Shown: positions 47,801 to 56,392 of the stretch, in pieces
Layout of the letters: each line of letters starts with the position of its first letter
Numbering within the stretch: position 1 is the first letter of the stretch
Origin: Zoogloea oryzae
GTDB taxonomy: Bacteria > Pseudomonadota > Gammaproteobacteria > Burkholderiales > Rhodocyclaceae
Assembly: GCF_030161255.1 (NCBI RefSeq)
Contig: NZ_BSPX01000003.1
Coordinates: 1 to 64,000 of the forward strand
Length of the DNA stretch: 64,000 nt
Direction: 5' to 3'
The notes under the pieces: generated by a model
Database searches by the model: none
The model's input: the letters and a program-made list of their open reading frames with translations, nothing else
Told to the model about the DNA's origin: nothing
Translations under genes and position numbers: made by a program

Positions 47801-48797
47801 CGAGGCCCGCCTTGGGCTTGGAGCCGCGGCCGGTGGCGCCTTCGTCACGGATCTCGCCGCCGGAGCCGGTGGACGCGCCCGGGAAGGGCGAGATCGCTGT
47901 CGGGTGGTTGTGGGTCTCGACCTTGGCCAGGATGTGGGTGAGTTCGTTGCGGAACTGCCAGGCGCCGTTTTCGTCCGGGTAGAGCTTGTCCACCGCCGCG
48001 CCTTCGATCACCGAGGCGTTGTCGGAATAGGCGACGACGGTGCCTTCCGGGTGGGCCTTGTGGGTCTCGCGGATCATGCCGAAGAGGGTCTTGTCCATCG
48101 GACGGCCGTCGATCACCCAGTCGGCGTTGAAGATCTTGTGGCGGCAGTGCTCGGAATTCGCCTGGGCGAACATCATCAGCTCGACGTCGGTCGGGTTGCG
48201 GCCCATCCGGGTGAAGTTTTCAACCAGGTAGTCGATCTCGTCCTCGGACAGCGCCAGACCCAGCTCGGAGTTGGCGATCACCAGTGCGTCGCGGCCACTG
48301 GCGATGATGTCGACGGTGGTGAGCGGCTGCGGCTGATAGTGGTGGAACAGCGCGTGCGCGGCGTCGGGATTGTCGAGCACCGACTCGGTCATGCGATCGT
48401 GGATCACCGGAAAGACGGCTTCGCGGTCGCGGGCGTCGAGGACGCCGCGCACATCGAAGGAGAACGCCGTGCCGCGCTCGACGCGGATGACCTTGTCGAA
48501 ACCGCACTGGTGCGCGATGTCGGTCGCCTTCGACGACCACGGGGAGATGGAGCCCAGACGGGGCGTGACCACCAGCATCGAACCGGCCGGCGCGTCGCCT
48601 TCCGGGTGAGCGCCCAGCAGATCCGCCAGCCGGGCCAGTTCGTCCACATCGAGCGGAGCACTGACCTCCGCGAAATACCAGTGCTCGGCCGCCAGCCCCT
48701 TCAGGCGTGGCAGGGCGGATTTGACCGCGTCGTTGAGCCGGGCAAGGCGGGAACTGGAGAAGGCGGGCGCACCGCGCAGCTTGAGGATTTCGGACAT
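44868..48797 (-). CDS. purL: Phosphoribosylformylglycinamidine synthase (large type)
   Basis: A 1309-aa single-chain FGAM synthase, the fourth step of purine synthesis, converting FGAR to FGAM with ATP and glutamine. The central AIRS-like synthase domains include ETHNHPTAISPFPGASTGSGGEIRD-type metal and substrate loops, of which KVETHNHPTAISPF is plainly seen. The C-terminal glutamine amidotransferase domain has the catalytic cysteine in LGVCNGCQMM and the His-Glu pair in HPERTAR. Length is as expected for the proteobacterial large form, which does not need PurS/PurQ. It has its own promoter region and terminator. Confidence 0.97.
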   Translation of the reverse strand: MSEILKLRGAPAFSSSRLARLNDAVKSALPRLKGLAAEHWYFAEVSAPLDVDELARLADLLGAHPEGDAPAGSMLVVTPRLGSISPWSSKATDIAHQCGFDKVIRVERGTAFSFDVRGVLDARDREAVFPVIHDRMTESVLDNPDAAHALFHHYQPQPLTTVDIIASGRDALVIANSELGLALSEDEIDYLVENFTRMGRNPTDVELMMFAQANSEHCRHKIFNADWVIDGRPMDKTLFGMIRETHKAHPEGTVVAYSDNASVIEGAAVDKLYPDENGAWQFRNELTHILAKVETHNHPTAISPFPGASTGSGGEIRDEGATGRGSKPKAGLAGFSVSNLEIPGFEQPWEQHYGKPERIASALDIMIEGPLGAAAFNNEFGRPNLTGYFRTFEQSVQDEVRGYHKPIMIAGGLGSIQDQQSFKIKFGPGTLLIQLGGPGMLIGLGGGAASSMATGTNTADLDFASVQRGNPEIQRRCQEVIDACWQKGDANPILSIHDVGAGGLSNAFPELADSAELGARFELREVHIEEPGMSPREIWSNESQERYVLAIAPESLPVFQAICERERCPFAVVGSASDDGHLVVSDRHFDNKPVDMEMQVLLGKPPKMTRNVSSRQVFVPPFDVTDISLDDACRRVLSMPAVASKNFLITIGDRSVGGMTARDQMVGPWQVPVADVAVTTMSFHGYLGEAFAMGERTPVATLDAPASGRMAIGESITNIAAADIRSLGDVKLSANWMAAAGHRGEDVKLYKTVEAVSQFCQQAGIAIPVGKDSLSMRTAWQDEDEAKQVVSPLSLIVTAFAPVQDVRRTLTPQLQFPEGVETELLLIDLGNNANRLGGSVLAQAYNSVAEHAPDVDAAQLKAFFDLIQQWRQDDLILAYHDRADGGLFATLCEMAFASKCGLSVMLDTVAYDQFMNDVDGLDKRPDSLKGRFNDMLFKALFAEELGAVIQIRREDRSRFTEALRAAGLSYHFVGEPNDRDELRFWRNAKIVFAAPRAELLQTWSATSYQIARLRDDAECAKEEFEALADNANPGLSVKLSFDPADDIAAPFIITGARPKVAILREQGVNSQAEMAAAFERAGFAPFDVHMSDLQAGRVHLSGFKGLAACGGFSYGDVLGAGQGWAKSILFNPALRSQFEAFFNRADTFALGVCNGCQMMSNLAEIIPGADCWPRFQRNRSEQFEARFVMVEVQESPSILLAGMAGSRMPIVVSHGEGRAVFQGVDDKDNARIALRYVDNTGAIATRYPFNPNGSPDGITGLTTPDGRFTIMMPHPERTARTVQMSWHPADLGEDSPWLRMFRNARKWIG

Positions 48798-48871
48798 GGC
48801 AGGGATGGGCGCGAAGTTGAAACCGGCCCGGATCGGGCGTGAGCAGCGATCCAGACACGTAAAGACCGGGC

Positions 48872-48897
48872 ATTATACCCGAGCACTGCCAGTGCTC
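48872..48897 (-). promoter_or_regulatory. purL promoter -10 with an adjoining perfect palindrome
   Basis: On the minus strand a consensus -10 TATAAT (48872-48877) is directly preceded by the perfect palindrome GAGCACTG-G-CAGTGCTC (48881-48897). The palindrome fills most of the -35/-10 spacer, an ideal position for a repressor. No good -35 hexamer is visible. Start site predicted near 48865, about 70 bp upstream of purL. Confidence 0.55.
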
Positions 48898-48996
48898 CGA
48901 CCGCGCGTTTGATTGGCGCATCGCAACAACCGCCAAAATGGGAAGCGCCGGAATGTGAGATAATTATCGGTCGCCTCCATTTTACATTCGTGGCCC

Positions 48997-50439
48997 ATGA
49001 CAACCCGTCGCTCCAACTTCCTGTCGTCGCGCGTTTTCTGGGCCATCGCGGTGGTCTTCTGCGCCATCGAAGGAGCGATCCTCGCCCTGGCCTACGAACG
49101 CAACATCGACCAGATCGAGCTCTCCGACCAGGTTGCGCTGGTGCGCGAATCGACCATCGTCGTGTGGCGGCTGGCAGCCGGTTCCAGCGTGGTGTCCGGC
49201 AGCGAATTCCCCGACAACCCGACCGTCACCGACCCCCAGTTCGTGTGGCTGACCGCAGCCTTGCAGGGCCTGCGCACTGGGGGTGAGGTGCAGGGGCTCG
49301 ACGGCACCATCTTCCATCTCTTCCCGATCGAAGCCGCCGACACCCGACACACCCTCACCGACGCCATCGTCCGCTGGAGCAGCTTCCTGCGCCTGCACAC
49401 CCACGCCCCGGGCGCCAGCACCGCCTACGAAGAACTCCGCGCCCTCGGCCCCACCCTCGCCGGGCTGGGCATCCATCTGGCCGAAAAACGCGACGAAGCG
49501 AGCCGCGCCGCCATGCGGTTGGTGATCCTTGCGCTGGGCACCAGCGTGCTGGCCTTCGTGATCGTCGGCACCCTGCTCATCCGCCAGACCCGCCGTTTCG
49601 AACGCTCCGGCCAGCTGATGCGCTCGATGATGAATCAGATCGGCGCAGGGGTCTGCATCCTCGGCAGCACCGACAAGATCGCCGACGCCAACCGGGCCGC
49701 CTGCCGGATGCTCGGCCGCCCGCGCCGCGAGCTGCGCGGCAAACGTCTCGACGAGATCCTTCAGGAAAACGACGGGGTCTGGACGGGCGAGCGCCCCGAC
49801 GGCATGCCACTGGCCATCGAACGCATCCCCGGCATGATCCAGAGCGAGAAAGGCCCGCTGCGCATCGTCACCCTCCTCGACATCACCGCCCGCCACCTCA
49901 CCAACGAGTGCCTCCAGCATCTCGCCAACCACGACCCGCTCACCGGCCTGCCCAACCGGGGCTTCCTCGAAGGCTACTTCACCCGCGAACTCGCCCGCAG
50001 CAGCAAGCAGGGGCTGGTGCTTGGCGTCGCAGCGCTCGACCTCGACGGCTTCAAGCCGGTCAACGACACCTACGGCCATGCGGTCGGTGACGAGCTGCTC
50101 GTCCAGATCGCCCAACGCTTCACATCCGCCCTGCGCATCAGCGACCTAATCGCCCGCACCGGCGGCGACGAATTCGTCGGCATCTTCCCCGACGTGGGCA
50201 ACCGCGAGAGCCTGTCCTTTCTGGGCGAAAGGCTGCTCGGCGTGTTCGACCACCCCTTCCAGGTCAGGGGCCACGTGATCTCGCTCACCGGCAGCATCGG
50301 CCTCGCCATCGCCCCGGATGACGGCGAGGATCAGGACAGCCTGGTCCGTGCAGCCGACGCGGCCATGTACCGGGCCAAGCAGTCCGGACGCCGCCGCCTC
50401 CAGCTGACCGCCGTCGGCACCCCGGGGCGAGCCGCCTGA
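48997..50439 (+). CDS. Membrane-bound PAS-GGDEF diguanylate cyclase
   Basis: A 480-aa sensor. Two transmembrane helices (about residues 12-30 and 172-192) flank a periplasmic domain of about 140 residues, followed by a short PAS-like region (residues 205-305) and a C-terminal GGDEF domain. The active-site loop RTGGDEF is intact, and RISD five residues upstream is a complete inhibitory I-site, so it should make c-di-GMP with product feedback. The periplasmic ligand is unknown. It lies 44 bp upstream of the PAP2 gene and so heads the glycosyl-transfer cluster, though co-transcription is unproven. It is divergent from purL. Confidence 0.88.
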   Translation: MTTRRSNFLSSRVFWAIAVVFCAIEGAILALAYERNIDQIELSDQVALVRESTIVVWRLAAGSSVVSGSEFPDNPTVTDPQFVWLTAALQGLRTGGEVQGLDGTIFHLFPIEAADTRHTLTDAIVRWSSFLRLHTHAPGASTAYEELRALGPTLAGLGIHLAEKRDEASRAAMRLVILALGTSVLAFVIVGTLLIRQTRRFERSGQLMRSMMNQIGAGVCILGSTDKIADANRAACRMLGRPRRELRGKRLDEILQENDGVWTGERPDGMPLAIERIPGMIQSEKGPLRIVTLLDITARHLTNECLQHLANHDPLTGLPNRGFLEGYFTRELARSSKQGLVLGVAALDLDGFKPVNDTYGHAVGDELLVQIAQRFTSALRISDLIARTGGDEFVGIFPDVGNRESLSFLGERLLGVFDHPFQVRGHVISLTGSIGLAIAPDDGEDQDSLVRAADAAMYRAKQSGRRRLQLTAVGTPGRAA

Positions 50440-50483
50440 CGCCTGTTTCGGGGCAGGCCTGGTATCAGGTAAACTGCACTGTT

Positions 50484-51317
50484 TTGTCGCACGAACCTGC
50501 CTTGCAACTGCCCGCCTCCACCGACCACGCCGACCTGCCCGTCCGCGACACCTTCCCGCTGGGTTGGGCGCTCGCGCCTGCGCTCGTCCTCGCCGGGCTT
50601 GCCGGCGCAGTGGCCCTGGCCGGCAGCAACCAGCACCTGTTCGTCGAACTCAACGCCGCCAGCGGCAGTCTGCCGCCGCGCCTGTGGGCCATGATCACCG
50701 TCTGCGGATCGGTGCTCGGCGCCATCGCGATCCTCGCCGCCACCATCAAGACCCAGCCCCGCTGGCTGGCCTCCGCCTTCATTGGCGCACCGCTGGCCAT
50801 CCTCTTCAGCGAAGGCGGCAAGCGTTATTTCGACGTGATGCGCCCAGCCGGCGTGCTGGAGCCCGAGAGCTTCAACCTCATCGGCCAGAAGCTCTACGTC
50901 CATGCGTTTCCGTCGGGCCACTCGGTCACCGCATTTTGTGTGGCCGCTGCGATCATCCTCAGCTGGCCGAAACCTGAAAACCGCTGGCGCGCCGGATTGG
51001 CCGGCCTGCTGCTCGCCAGCCTCGTCGCCTTTTCCCGGATCGCCGTCGGCGCCCACTGGCCACTCGACATCCTCACTGGGGCGGCCGGCGGCTGGCTTGC
51101 CGGCGCCGTCGGCGCATGGCTCACCACCCGCAGCGATTTCCTCCACTCGCCCCGCGGCGCCCGGGTGATGGCCACCATCGCCCTCGCCACCAGCCTGGCG
51201 ATGCTGTTCATCGACCTTGGCCAGCCGGACGCGCGCCTGTTTCGCATCAGCCTCGCCGCCTGGGGTATCGGCGGCGCCGCAGCAGCCCTGATGAACGACC
51301 GGGAGCCGCGCACATGA
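50484..51317 (+). CDS. PAP2-family membrane phosphatase
   Basis: A 277-aa integral membrane phosphatase. The three PAP2 motifs are KRYFDVMRP, FPSGHS and SRIAVGAHWPLD, giving the catalytic histidines. Such enzymes dephosphorylate lipid phosphates such as undecaprenyl diphosphate or phosphatidic acid at the periplasmic face. The start is uncertain: a TTG at 50484 is the longest option, a TTG at 50502 another, neither with a clear ribosome site. Its stop overlaps the next gene by 4 bp. In this context, recycling of a polyprenyl carrier is the likely job. Confidence 0.82.
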   Translation: MSHEPALQLPASTDHADLPVRDTFPLGWALAPALVLAGLAGAVALAGSNQHLFVELNAASGSLPPRLWAMITVCGSVLGAIAILAATIKTQPRWLASAFIGAPLAILFSEGGKRYFDVMRPAGVLEPESFNLIGQKLYVHAFPSGHSVTAFCVAAAIILSWPKPENRWRAGLAGLLLASLVAFSRIAVGAHWPLDILTGAAGGWLAGAVGAWLTTRSDFLHSPRGARVMATIALATSLAMLFIDLGQPDARLFRISLAAWGIGGAAAALMNDREPRT

Positions 51318-52285
51318 ACCTCAAACGACTTCTCGCCATCGCCGTCTCGGCGGGGCTGCTGGCCTGGCTGATGGCCGACGGCCGCTGGCGCGGGCTTGGC
51401 GAGGTGATCCAGCGCCTCAGCGGGCCGACTCTCGCCCTGTCGGCGGCGGGCTTCGCCCTCTCCTACCTGCTACGCGCGCTGCGCATCTATGACGAATTCC
51501 GTGCCCAGGCCGGCGGACGCTTCGGCACCTGCCTGCGCATCACCCTCATCCATAACGCGATGATCAACGTCGTGCCCTTCCGGGGCGGCGAGGCGGCCTT
51601 CCCGATCCTGCTCCGGCAGAACTTCGGCGTGCCGCTGCCCCGGGCCATTGCGTCGCTCTTCTGGTTCCGTTTGCAGGACGCCTTCGTGGTGATGGCGCTG
51701 GCCGCCGTGGTGTGGCCCGGCCTGCATCCTGCGCTCAAGGCACTGGCCGTGGCCGGCGTGCTGCTGACGGCCTGGTGGCTGCCCCGCTGGGCGCGGGCGC
51801 CCCACGCCTGGGCCGACGGCAGCGGCCTCACCGCCAAGTTCGCCAAGGTGCGCGATGCCTTCGCCGAAAGCACCAAACACGCCCGCTACGGCTGGGTATG
51901 GACCATCGCCAACTGGAGCGTGAAGCTCGCCGCCCAGGCCTGGCTGCTTTCCGCGCTGATCCCCGCCGCCCTCGACGTGGGCGCGGCTGGCGCCCTCGGA
52001 GCCGAACTCGCCGCGATCCTCCCGATACAAGGCGTGGCGGGCTTCGGCACCTACGAGGCTGGCGCCGCGGCTGCCCTGCTGCCCAGCGGCGTGCCCCTCC
52101 AGGCCGGCCTGCAGGTGGCGCTGGCGCTGCATCTTTTCGTGATCGCCTGTTCGGTCACTTCCGGGGCGATCGCCTGGCTTTTCCCTGCCGCAGCGGCACC
52201 GGAAACGCGCGCCGACGCCCCGTCCGACATACAATCCGCCTCGTCCGCCGCCGACGGGGCGCCCACCCGAACTTCAGCCGACTGA
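51314..52285 (+). CDS. YbhN/UPF0104-type membrane protein (LPG synthase TM-like)
   Basis: A 323-aa polytopic membrane protein of the lysylphosphatidylglycerol synthase transmembrane-region/UPF0104 group, with about seven hydrophobic segments. The typical FRGGEAAFPILL segment after the third helix and GVAGFGTYEAGAAA near residue 245 support this. Members without a catalytic domain are thought to move or sense lipids; none of the transferase domain is present here. It is coupled to the PAP2 gene by an ATGA overlap and precedes the GT2 gene by 5 bp. A flippase for a lipid-linked sugar is a reasonable but unproven guess. Confidence 0.75.
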   Translation: MNLKRLLAIAVSAGLLAWLMADGRWRGLGEVIQRLSGPTLALSAAGFALSYLLRALRIYDEFRAQAGGRFGTCLRITLIHNAMINVVPFRGGEAAFPILLRQNFGVPLPRAIASLFWFRLQDAFVVMALAAVVWPGLHPALKALAVAGVLLTAWWLPRWARAPHAWADGSGLTAKFAKVRDAFAESTKHARYGWVWTIANWSVKLAAQAWLLSALIPAALDVGAAGALGAELAAILPIQGVAGFGTYEAGAAAALLPSGVPLQAGLQVALALHLFVIACSVTSGAIAWLFPAAAAPETRADAPSDIQSASSAADGAPTRTSAD

Positions 52286-52290
52286 CCACC

Positions 52291-53349
52291 ATGACCGACG
52301 TCACCCAATACGATTCCCCGCTCCCGCCCGCCAAGGCGGAGATTCCCGCCGATCTGCCGCCCCATCGCCTGTCGGTGGTGGTGCCGCTCTACAACGAGGA
52401 AGACAACGTGGATCCGCTCCTCGCGCGCATCCACCTGGCCCTCGACGGCTATCCCTACCCGTGGGAAGTCGTGATCGTCGACGACGGCTCGTCCGACAAC
52501 ACCGTCCCCAACCTCGAGAAGGCCGCGGCCCGCCTCGGCCCCCACGTGCGCATCGTCGCGCTGATGCGCAACTTCAAGCAGACCGCCGCCATGCAGGCCG
52601 GCCTCGACGCCGCCCGCGGCGACGTGATCGTCACCATGGACGGCGACCTCCAGAACGACCCGATCGACATCCCCCGGATGGTCGGCCGCCTGCTGCGCGA
52701 GGATCTCGACCTCGTCGCCGGCTGGCGCAAGAACCGCAAGGACGGGATGATCCTGCGGAAGATCCCCTCCAAGATCGCCAACCGCCTGATCGCCCGCATC
52801 ACCGGCGTCAAGCTGCAGGATTACGGCTGCTCCCTCAAGGCCTTCCGCGCCACCGCGATCAAGAACGTGCGCCTGTACGGCGAGATGCACCGCTTCATCC
52901 CGGCGTGGCTCGCCACCGTCACCACCCCGCGCAAGATCGCCCAGGAAGTCGTCACCCACCACGCGCGGATGTTCGGCGAATCCAAGTACGGCATCTCGCG
53001 CACCTTCCGGGTGATCCTCGATCTGATCTTCGTCTACTTCTTCATGCGCTTCCGCACCCGTCCGGGCCACTTCTTCGGTGGCATCGGCCTGGGCCTGGGC
53101 GCGCTGGGCATGCTGATCCTCACCTACCTCACCGGTCTCAAGCTCTTCACCGGCGCCTCCATCGGCACCCGGCCGATGTTCTTCGGTGGCTTCTTCTTCG
53201 TGATCGCCGGCATCCAGATGGTCACCACCGGCGTGCTGGCCGAGCTGCTCACCCGGGTGTACTTCGAATCCGGCCAGAGCCAGGCCTACGTCGCCCGCGA
53301 AACCTCGCCCCTCGACGACGGTCAGGGCTGGCACAGCGCCAAGGTCTGA
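52291..53349 (+). CDS. GT2 polyprenyl-phosphate sugar transferase (ArnC/GtrB/DPM1-like)
   Basis: A 352-aa membrane-attached glycosyltransferase. The GT-A domain shows SVVVPLYNEEDN, VIVDDGSSDNT and MDGDLQNDP (metal-binding D-x-D type). Two C-terminal transmembrane segments (about residues 260-285 and 295-320) follow. This architecture is that of ArnC, GtrB and dolichol-phosphate mannose synthases, which load a sugar onto undecaprenyl phosphate. The sugar cannot be told from sequence. It would supply the donor for the ArnT/GT39-like enzymes encoded immediately downstream. Confidence 0.87.
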   Translation: MTDVTQYDSPLPPAKAEIPADLPPHRLSVVVPLYNEEDNVDPLLARIHLALDGYPYPWEVVIVDDGSSDNTVPNLEKAAARLGPHVRIVALMRNFKQTAAMQAGLDAARGDVIVTMDGDLQNDPIDIPRMVGRLLREDLDLVAGWRKNRKDGMILRKIPSKIANRLIARITGVKLQDYGCSLKAFRATAIKNVRLYGEMHRFIPAWLATVTTPRKIAQEVVTHHARMFGESKYGISRTFRVILDLIFVYFFMRFRTRPGHFFGGIGLGLGALGMLILTYLTGLKLFTGASIGTRPMFFGGFFFVIAGIQMVTTGVLAELLTRVYFESGQSQAYVARETSPLDDGQGWHSAKV

Positions 53350-53363
53350 ACCGCCTTTCGCCC

Positions 53364-54926
53364 ATGATCGGTCACGCCAGCGCCGAAAGGCGGCTCGCGG
53401 GTAGCACCCTCGGCCGCCTGATCCTCGTCCTGCCCTTCATCGCCTTCCTGCTCCGGCTGGGGGGCGCGCCGCTTTTCGACGTGGACGAAGGCGCGTTCTC
53501 CGAAGCCACTCGCGAGATGTTCGAGCGGGGTGATTTCCTGTTCACCTATCTCAACGGCGCGCCACGCTTCGACAAGCCGATCTTCATCTACTGGCTGCAG
53601 TCGGTGGGCTACCTGATCTTCGGCGCCAGCGAGTGGGCCTTCCGCCTGCCCTCGGCCGTGGCCGCCATCGTCTGGAGCTACGCCACCTACTTCTTCGCCC
53701 GCAAGCGCTTTGGCGAAGAAGCCGGGCTGCTGGCGCTGGCCGTGGCGAGCACCGCGCTGGGCCCCTTCGCCATCGGCCGCGCCGCCACCGCCGACGGGCT
53801 GCTCAACTGCCTGCTGGCGCTCACCCTGTTCGACGTGTGGCGTCATCTCGAAAGCGGCCAGCGCGCGCCGCTGCTGCGCGCCTTCGTGTGGATGGGCATC
53901 GGCGCCCTCACCAAGGGGCCTGTGGCGCTGGTGGTGCCGGGCGCGGTGAGCTTTCTCTACTGCGCCAGCCGCGGCGAATGGACGCGCTGGCTGAAGATGC
54001 TCTTCAACCCAGCTGGGCTGGCGATCCTCGTCGTCATCGTCGCACCCTGGTACGCCTACGCGCTCCACCTGCACGGCCAGGCCTTCATCGACGGCTTCAT
54101 CCTGCGCCACAACGTGCAGCGCTTCTCGGGCTCCCTCGAAGGCCACGGCGGCAGCGCGTTCTACTACCTGCTTGCCGTGCCGCTGCTGCTGCTGCCCTGG
54201 AGCGGTCTCCTGATCAGCGCCCTCGCCCGCCTGCGTGCGGGGCTCGCCGATCCGCTGCAGCGTTTCCTGTGGATCTGGTTCGGCTTCGTGCTGGGCTTCT
54301 TCTCGCTGTCGGGCACCAAGCTGCCCCACTACGTGCTCTACGGCTGCACACCGCTGTTCGTCCTGATCGGCCTCCATTCCCAGTCGATCCGCCGGGCCTG
54401 GCCGCATCTGCTGCTGCCCGGGCTGCTGTTCATCCTGTTCCCGCTGCTGCCCAACCTGTTCGATGCCCTCTCCCGCAGCACCCTCGGCGACGGCTTCTAC
54501 CGCGCCCAGCTGGCCCGGGCGCTGCCGATGGCCGACACCTTCTACATCGGCGCCACCATCGCCGGGCTGGTGATCTGGGCCGCGGTCGTGTTCTTCCCAC
54601 GGATGCCCATGCTCGCCAAGCTGGTGGTGACCGGCGCGATGCAGGTCATCCTGCTCGCCGGCGTCGTGGTGCCCTACGCGGGCGAACTCGTGCAGGGCCC
54701 GGTCAAGGCGGCCGGGCTCAAGGCCCGGGAGCTTGGCGGCGAGGTCGTTTTCTGGCGCTTCACTACCGCGCCGAGCTTCAGCGTCTATCGCCAGGCCGTC
54801 ACTTTGAAGGGTGATCCCAAGCCCGGCCAGTTGGCCCTCACCCGCATCGACCGCCTGCCGCCCGACGCCCCGGTCGACACCGTCTTCCAGGAAGGCGGCG
54901 TGGTGCTCGTGAAGGCCCGCCCGTGA
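53364..54926 (+). CDS. ArnT-like membrane glycosyltransferase
   Basis: A 520-aa polytopic protein of the PMT/ArnT family. The first periplasmic loop has GAPLFDVDEGAFSEATREM with the acidic catalytic position, followed by the GAPRFDKPIFIYWLQ motif; LTKGPVAL and SGTKLPHYVLY are also typical. ArnT-type enzymes use undecaprenyl-phosphate sugars to modify lipid A. Here the acceptor may be lipid A, another lipid or a protein. It starts 14 bp after the GT2 gene and overlaps the next by 4 bp. No other arn genes are present in the window. Confidence 0.85.
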   Translation: MIGHASAERRLAGSTLGRLILVLPFIAFLLRLGGAPLFDVDEGAFSEATREMFERGDFLFTYLNGAPRFDKPIFIYWLQSVGYLIFGASEWAFRLPSAVAAIVWSYATYFFARKRFGEEAGLLALAVASTALGPFAIGRAATADGLLNCLLALTLFDVWRHLESGQRAPLLRAFVWMGIGALTKGPVALVVPGAVSFLYCASRGEWTRWLKMLFNPAGLAILVVIVAPWYAYALHLHGQAFIDGFILRHNVQRFSGSLEGHGGSAFYYLLAVPLLLLPWSGLLISALARLRAGLADPLQRFLWIWFGFVLGFFSLSGTKLPHYVLYGCTPLFVLIGLHSQSIRRAWPHLLLPGLLFILFPLLPNLFDALSRSTLGDGFYRAQLARALPMADTFYIGATIAGLVIWAAVVFFPRMPMLAKLVVTGAMQVILLAGVVVPYAGELVQGPVKAAGLKARELGGEVVFWRFTTAPSFSVYRQAVTLKGDPKPGQLALTRIDRLPPDAPVDTVFQEGGVVLVKARP

Positions 54927-56377
54927 ATACCGGAGACAGCCGCGCCGCGCCCCTCGCGGTGATCGTCGCCGTGCTCACTGCCTACCGGCTGTGGGTGATC
55001 GGCCACCTGGGCATCGACCTTTATGTGGACGAGGCCTACTACTGGGGCTGGTCGCAGAACCTCGACTGGGGCTACTTCTCCAAGCCGCCGGTGATCGCCG
55101 CACTGATCGCCGGCAGCACGGCGATCCTCGGCAACAGCCTCATCGCCATCAAGCTGCCCTCGCTGCTGCTCTACCCGGCCACAGCCTTCGCGCTGTATGC
55201 GCTGGGCGCGCGGCTGTATTCGACACGGGTCGGCTTCTGGGCAGGCCTCGGCTTCATGTCGATGCCGCTGGTAGCCGCCCTCGGGCTGTTCGTCTCCACC
55301 GACGCGCCGCTGCTCCTGTGCTGGTCGCTGGCGCTGCTGTTCCTGCTGCGGGCGCTCGATGAAGAAGGCTGGGCCAACTGGCTGGCCTGCGGGGCGGTCA
55401 TCGGCATCGGCCTGATGTCGAAATACACAATGGCCGCCTTCCTGCCGTCGGCGCTGCTGCTGATCGTCCTGTCGCCTCGTCACCGCCGCTGGCTGGCCCG
55501 GCCCCAGCCGTGGGTGGCGCTGGTCCTGGCCGCGGCCATCCTGTCGCCCAACCTTTACTGGAACTGGGCTCACGACTTTCCCACCTTCCGCCACACCGCC
55601 GAGATCACCCGCGTCGGCCACGGCGAGCGCGGCTGGCACCCGGGCCAGTTGGGCGAGTTCATCGGCGCCCAGTGGCTGTCCTTCGGCCCGCTGCTGGGCG
55701 TACTGCTGGGCTGGGCGCTGCTCCGCAGCTTCAAGCTGTGGCGCAATGATGCCCACCGAACCCTGCTGATCTTCATCGTCCCGCTGCTGCTGCTGGTGAG
55801 CTTCCAGGCCCTCACCGGCCGGGCCAACGGCAACTGGGCGGCGCCGATCTTCGTGGCCGCCTGCCTGCTGGTGCCGGCGGTGTTCCTGACCGATCGCCGG
55901 CGCTGGGTGATTGCCGGTGTGGTGGTCAATCTGGTGGCATCCCTCGGCGCCTACCACTGGCCTGACATCGCCCGGATCGCCGGCATCGACCTCACCGCGA
56001 AAAACGACCCGTACAAACGCGCCCGGGGCTGGATCAACATGGCCGACGGCGTGGCGCCCTATCTCGCCCAGCACCCTGGCGCCATCCTGGTGGGCGAAGA
56101 CCGGGAGATCATTGCCCACCTCGTCTATCGCCTGCACCCCACCGCCTACGCAGCCTGGAACCCCGGTCACCTCCCCCGCGACCAGTACGAAGTCACCACC
56201 ACCCTCGCCGACAAGCGCGGGCGCGACGTGCTTTACGTGGGCCGCAAGGCCGAGATCCCCGACATCGCCGCGCGCTTTGCTTCCAGCGAACAGCTCGGCA
56301 AGGTGGTAGTGCCGATCCACAAGGATTTCAAGCGGGAGGTGTATGTCTTCCTGCTGAGGGATTTCCAGGGCTATTGA
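54923..56377 (+). CDS. GT39/PMT-type membrane glycosyltransferase
   Basis: A 484-aa polytopic membrane protein starting with a GTG that overlaps the previous stop (GTGA). The first loop carries DLYVDEAYYWGWSQNLDWGY, with the acidic pair of PMT-family transferases, followed by SKPPVIAALIA. A periplasmic C-terminal tail ends the protein. It is related to, but clearly different from, the ArnT-like protein before it, so the cluster has two transferases that may act in sequence or on different acceptors. It converges on rmuC with a 15-bp gap. Confidence 0.83.
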   Translation: MNTGDSRAAPLAVIVAVLTAYRLWVIGHLGIDLYVDEAYYWGWSQNLDWGYFSKPPVIAALIAGSTAILGNSLIAIKLPSLLLYPATAFALYALGARLYSTRVGFWAGLGFMSMPLVAALGLFVSTDAPLLLCWSLALLFLLRALDEEGWANWLACGAVIGIGLMSKYTMAAFLPSALLLIVLSPRHRRWLARPQPWVALVLAAAILSPNLYWNWAHDFPTFRHTAEITRVGHGERGWHPGQLGEFIGAQWLSFGPLLGVLLGWALLRSFKLWRNDAHRTLLIFIVPLLLLVSFQALTGRANGNWAAPIFVAACLLVPAVFLTDRRRWVIAGVVVNLVASLGAYHWPDIARIAGIDLTAKNDPYKRARGWINMADGVAPYLAQHPGAILVGEDREIIAHLVYRLHPTAYAAWNPGHLPRDQYEVTTTLADKRGRDVLYVGRKAEIPDIAARFASSEQLGKVVVPIHKDFKREVYVFLLRDFQGY

Positions 56378-56392
56378 GCCAGCCCGGCGCAA

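Noticed and set aside
44607..48842. A 1411-codon plus-strand frame opposite purL
   Set aside because: High GC content suppresses stop codons on the opposite strand. The translation has no recognisable domains, while purL on the minus strand is complete and well conserved. Similar antisense frames over lon, prpE, prkA/spoVR, rmuC and the FtsX-like gene were rejected for the same reason.
52291..54926. Complete arn (aminoarabinose) lipid A modification locus
   Set aside because: Only ArnC-like and ArnT-like proteins are present; arnA, arnB and arnD are absent, and a PAP2 and a UPF0104-type protein replace them.
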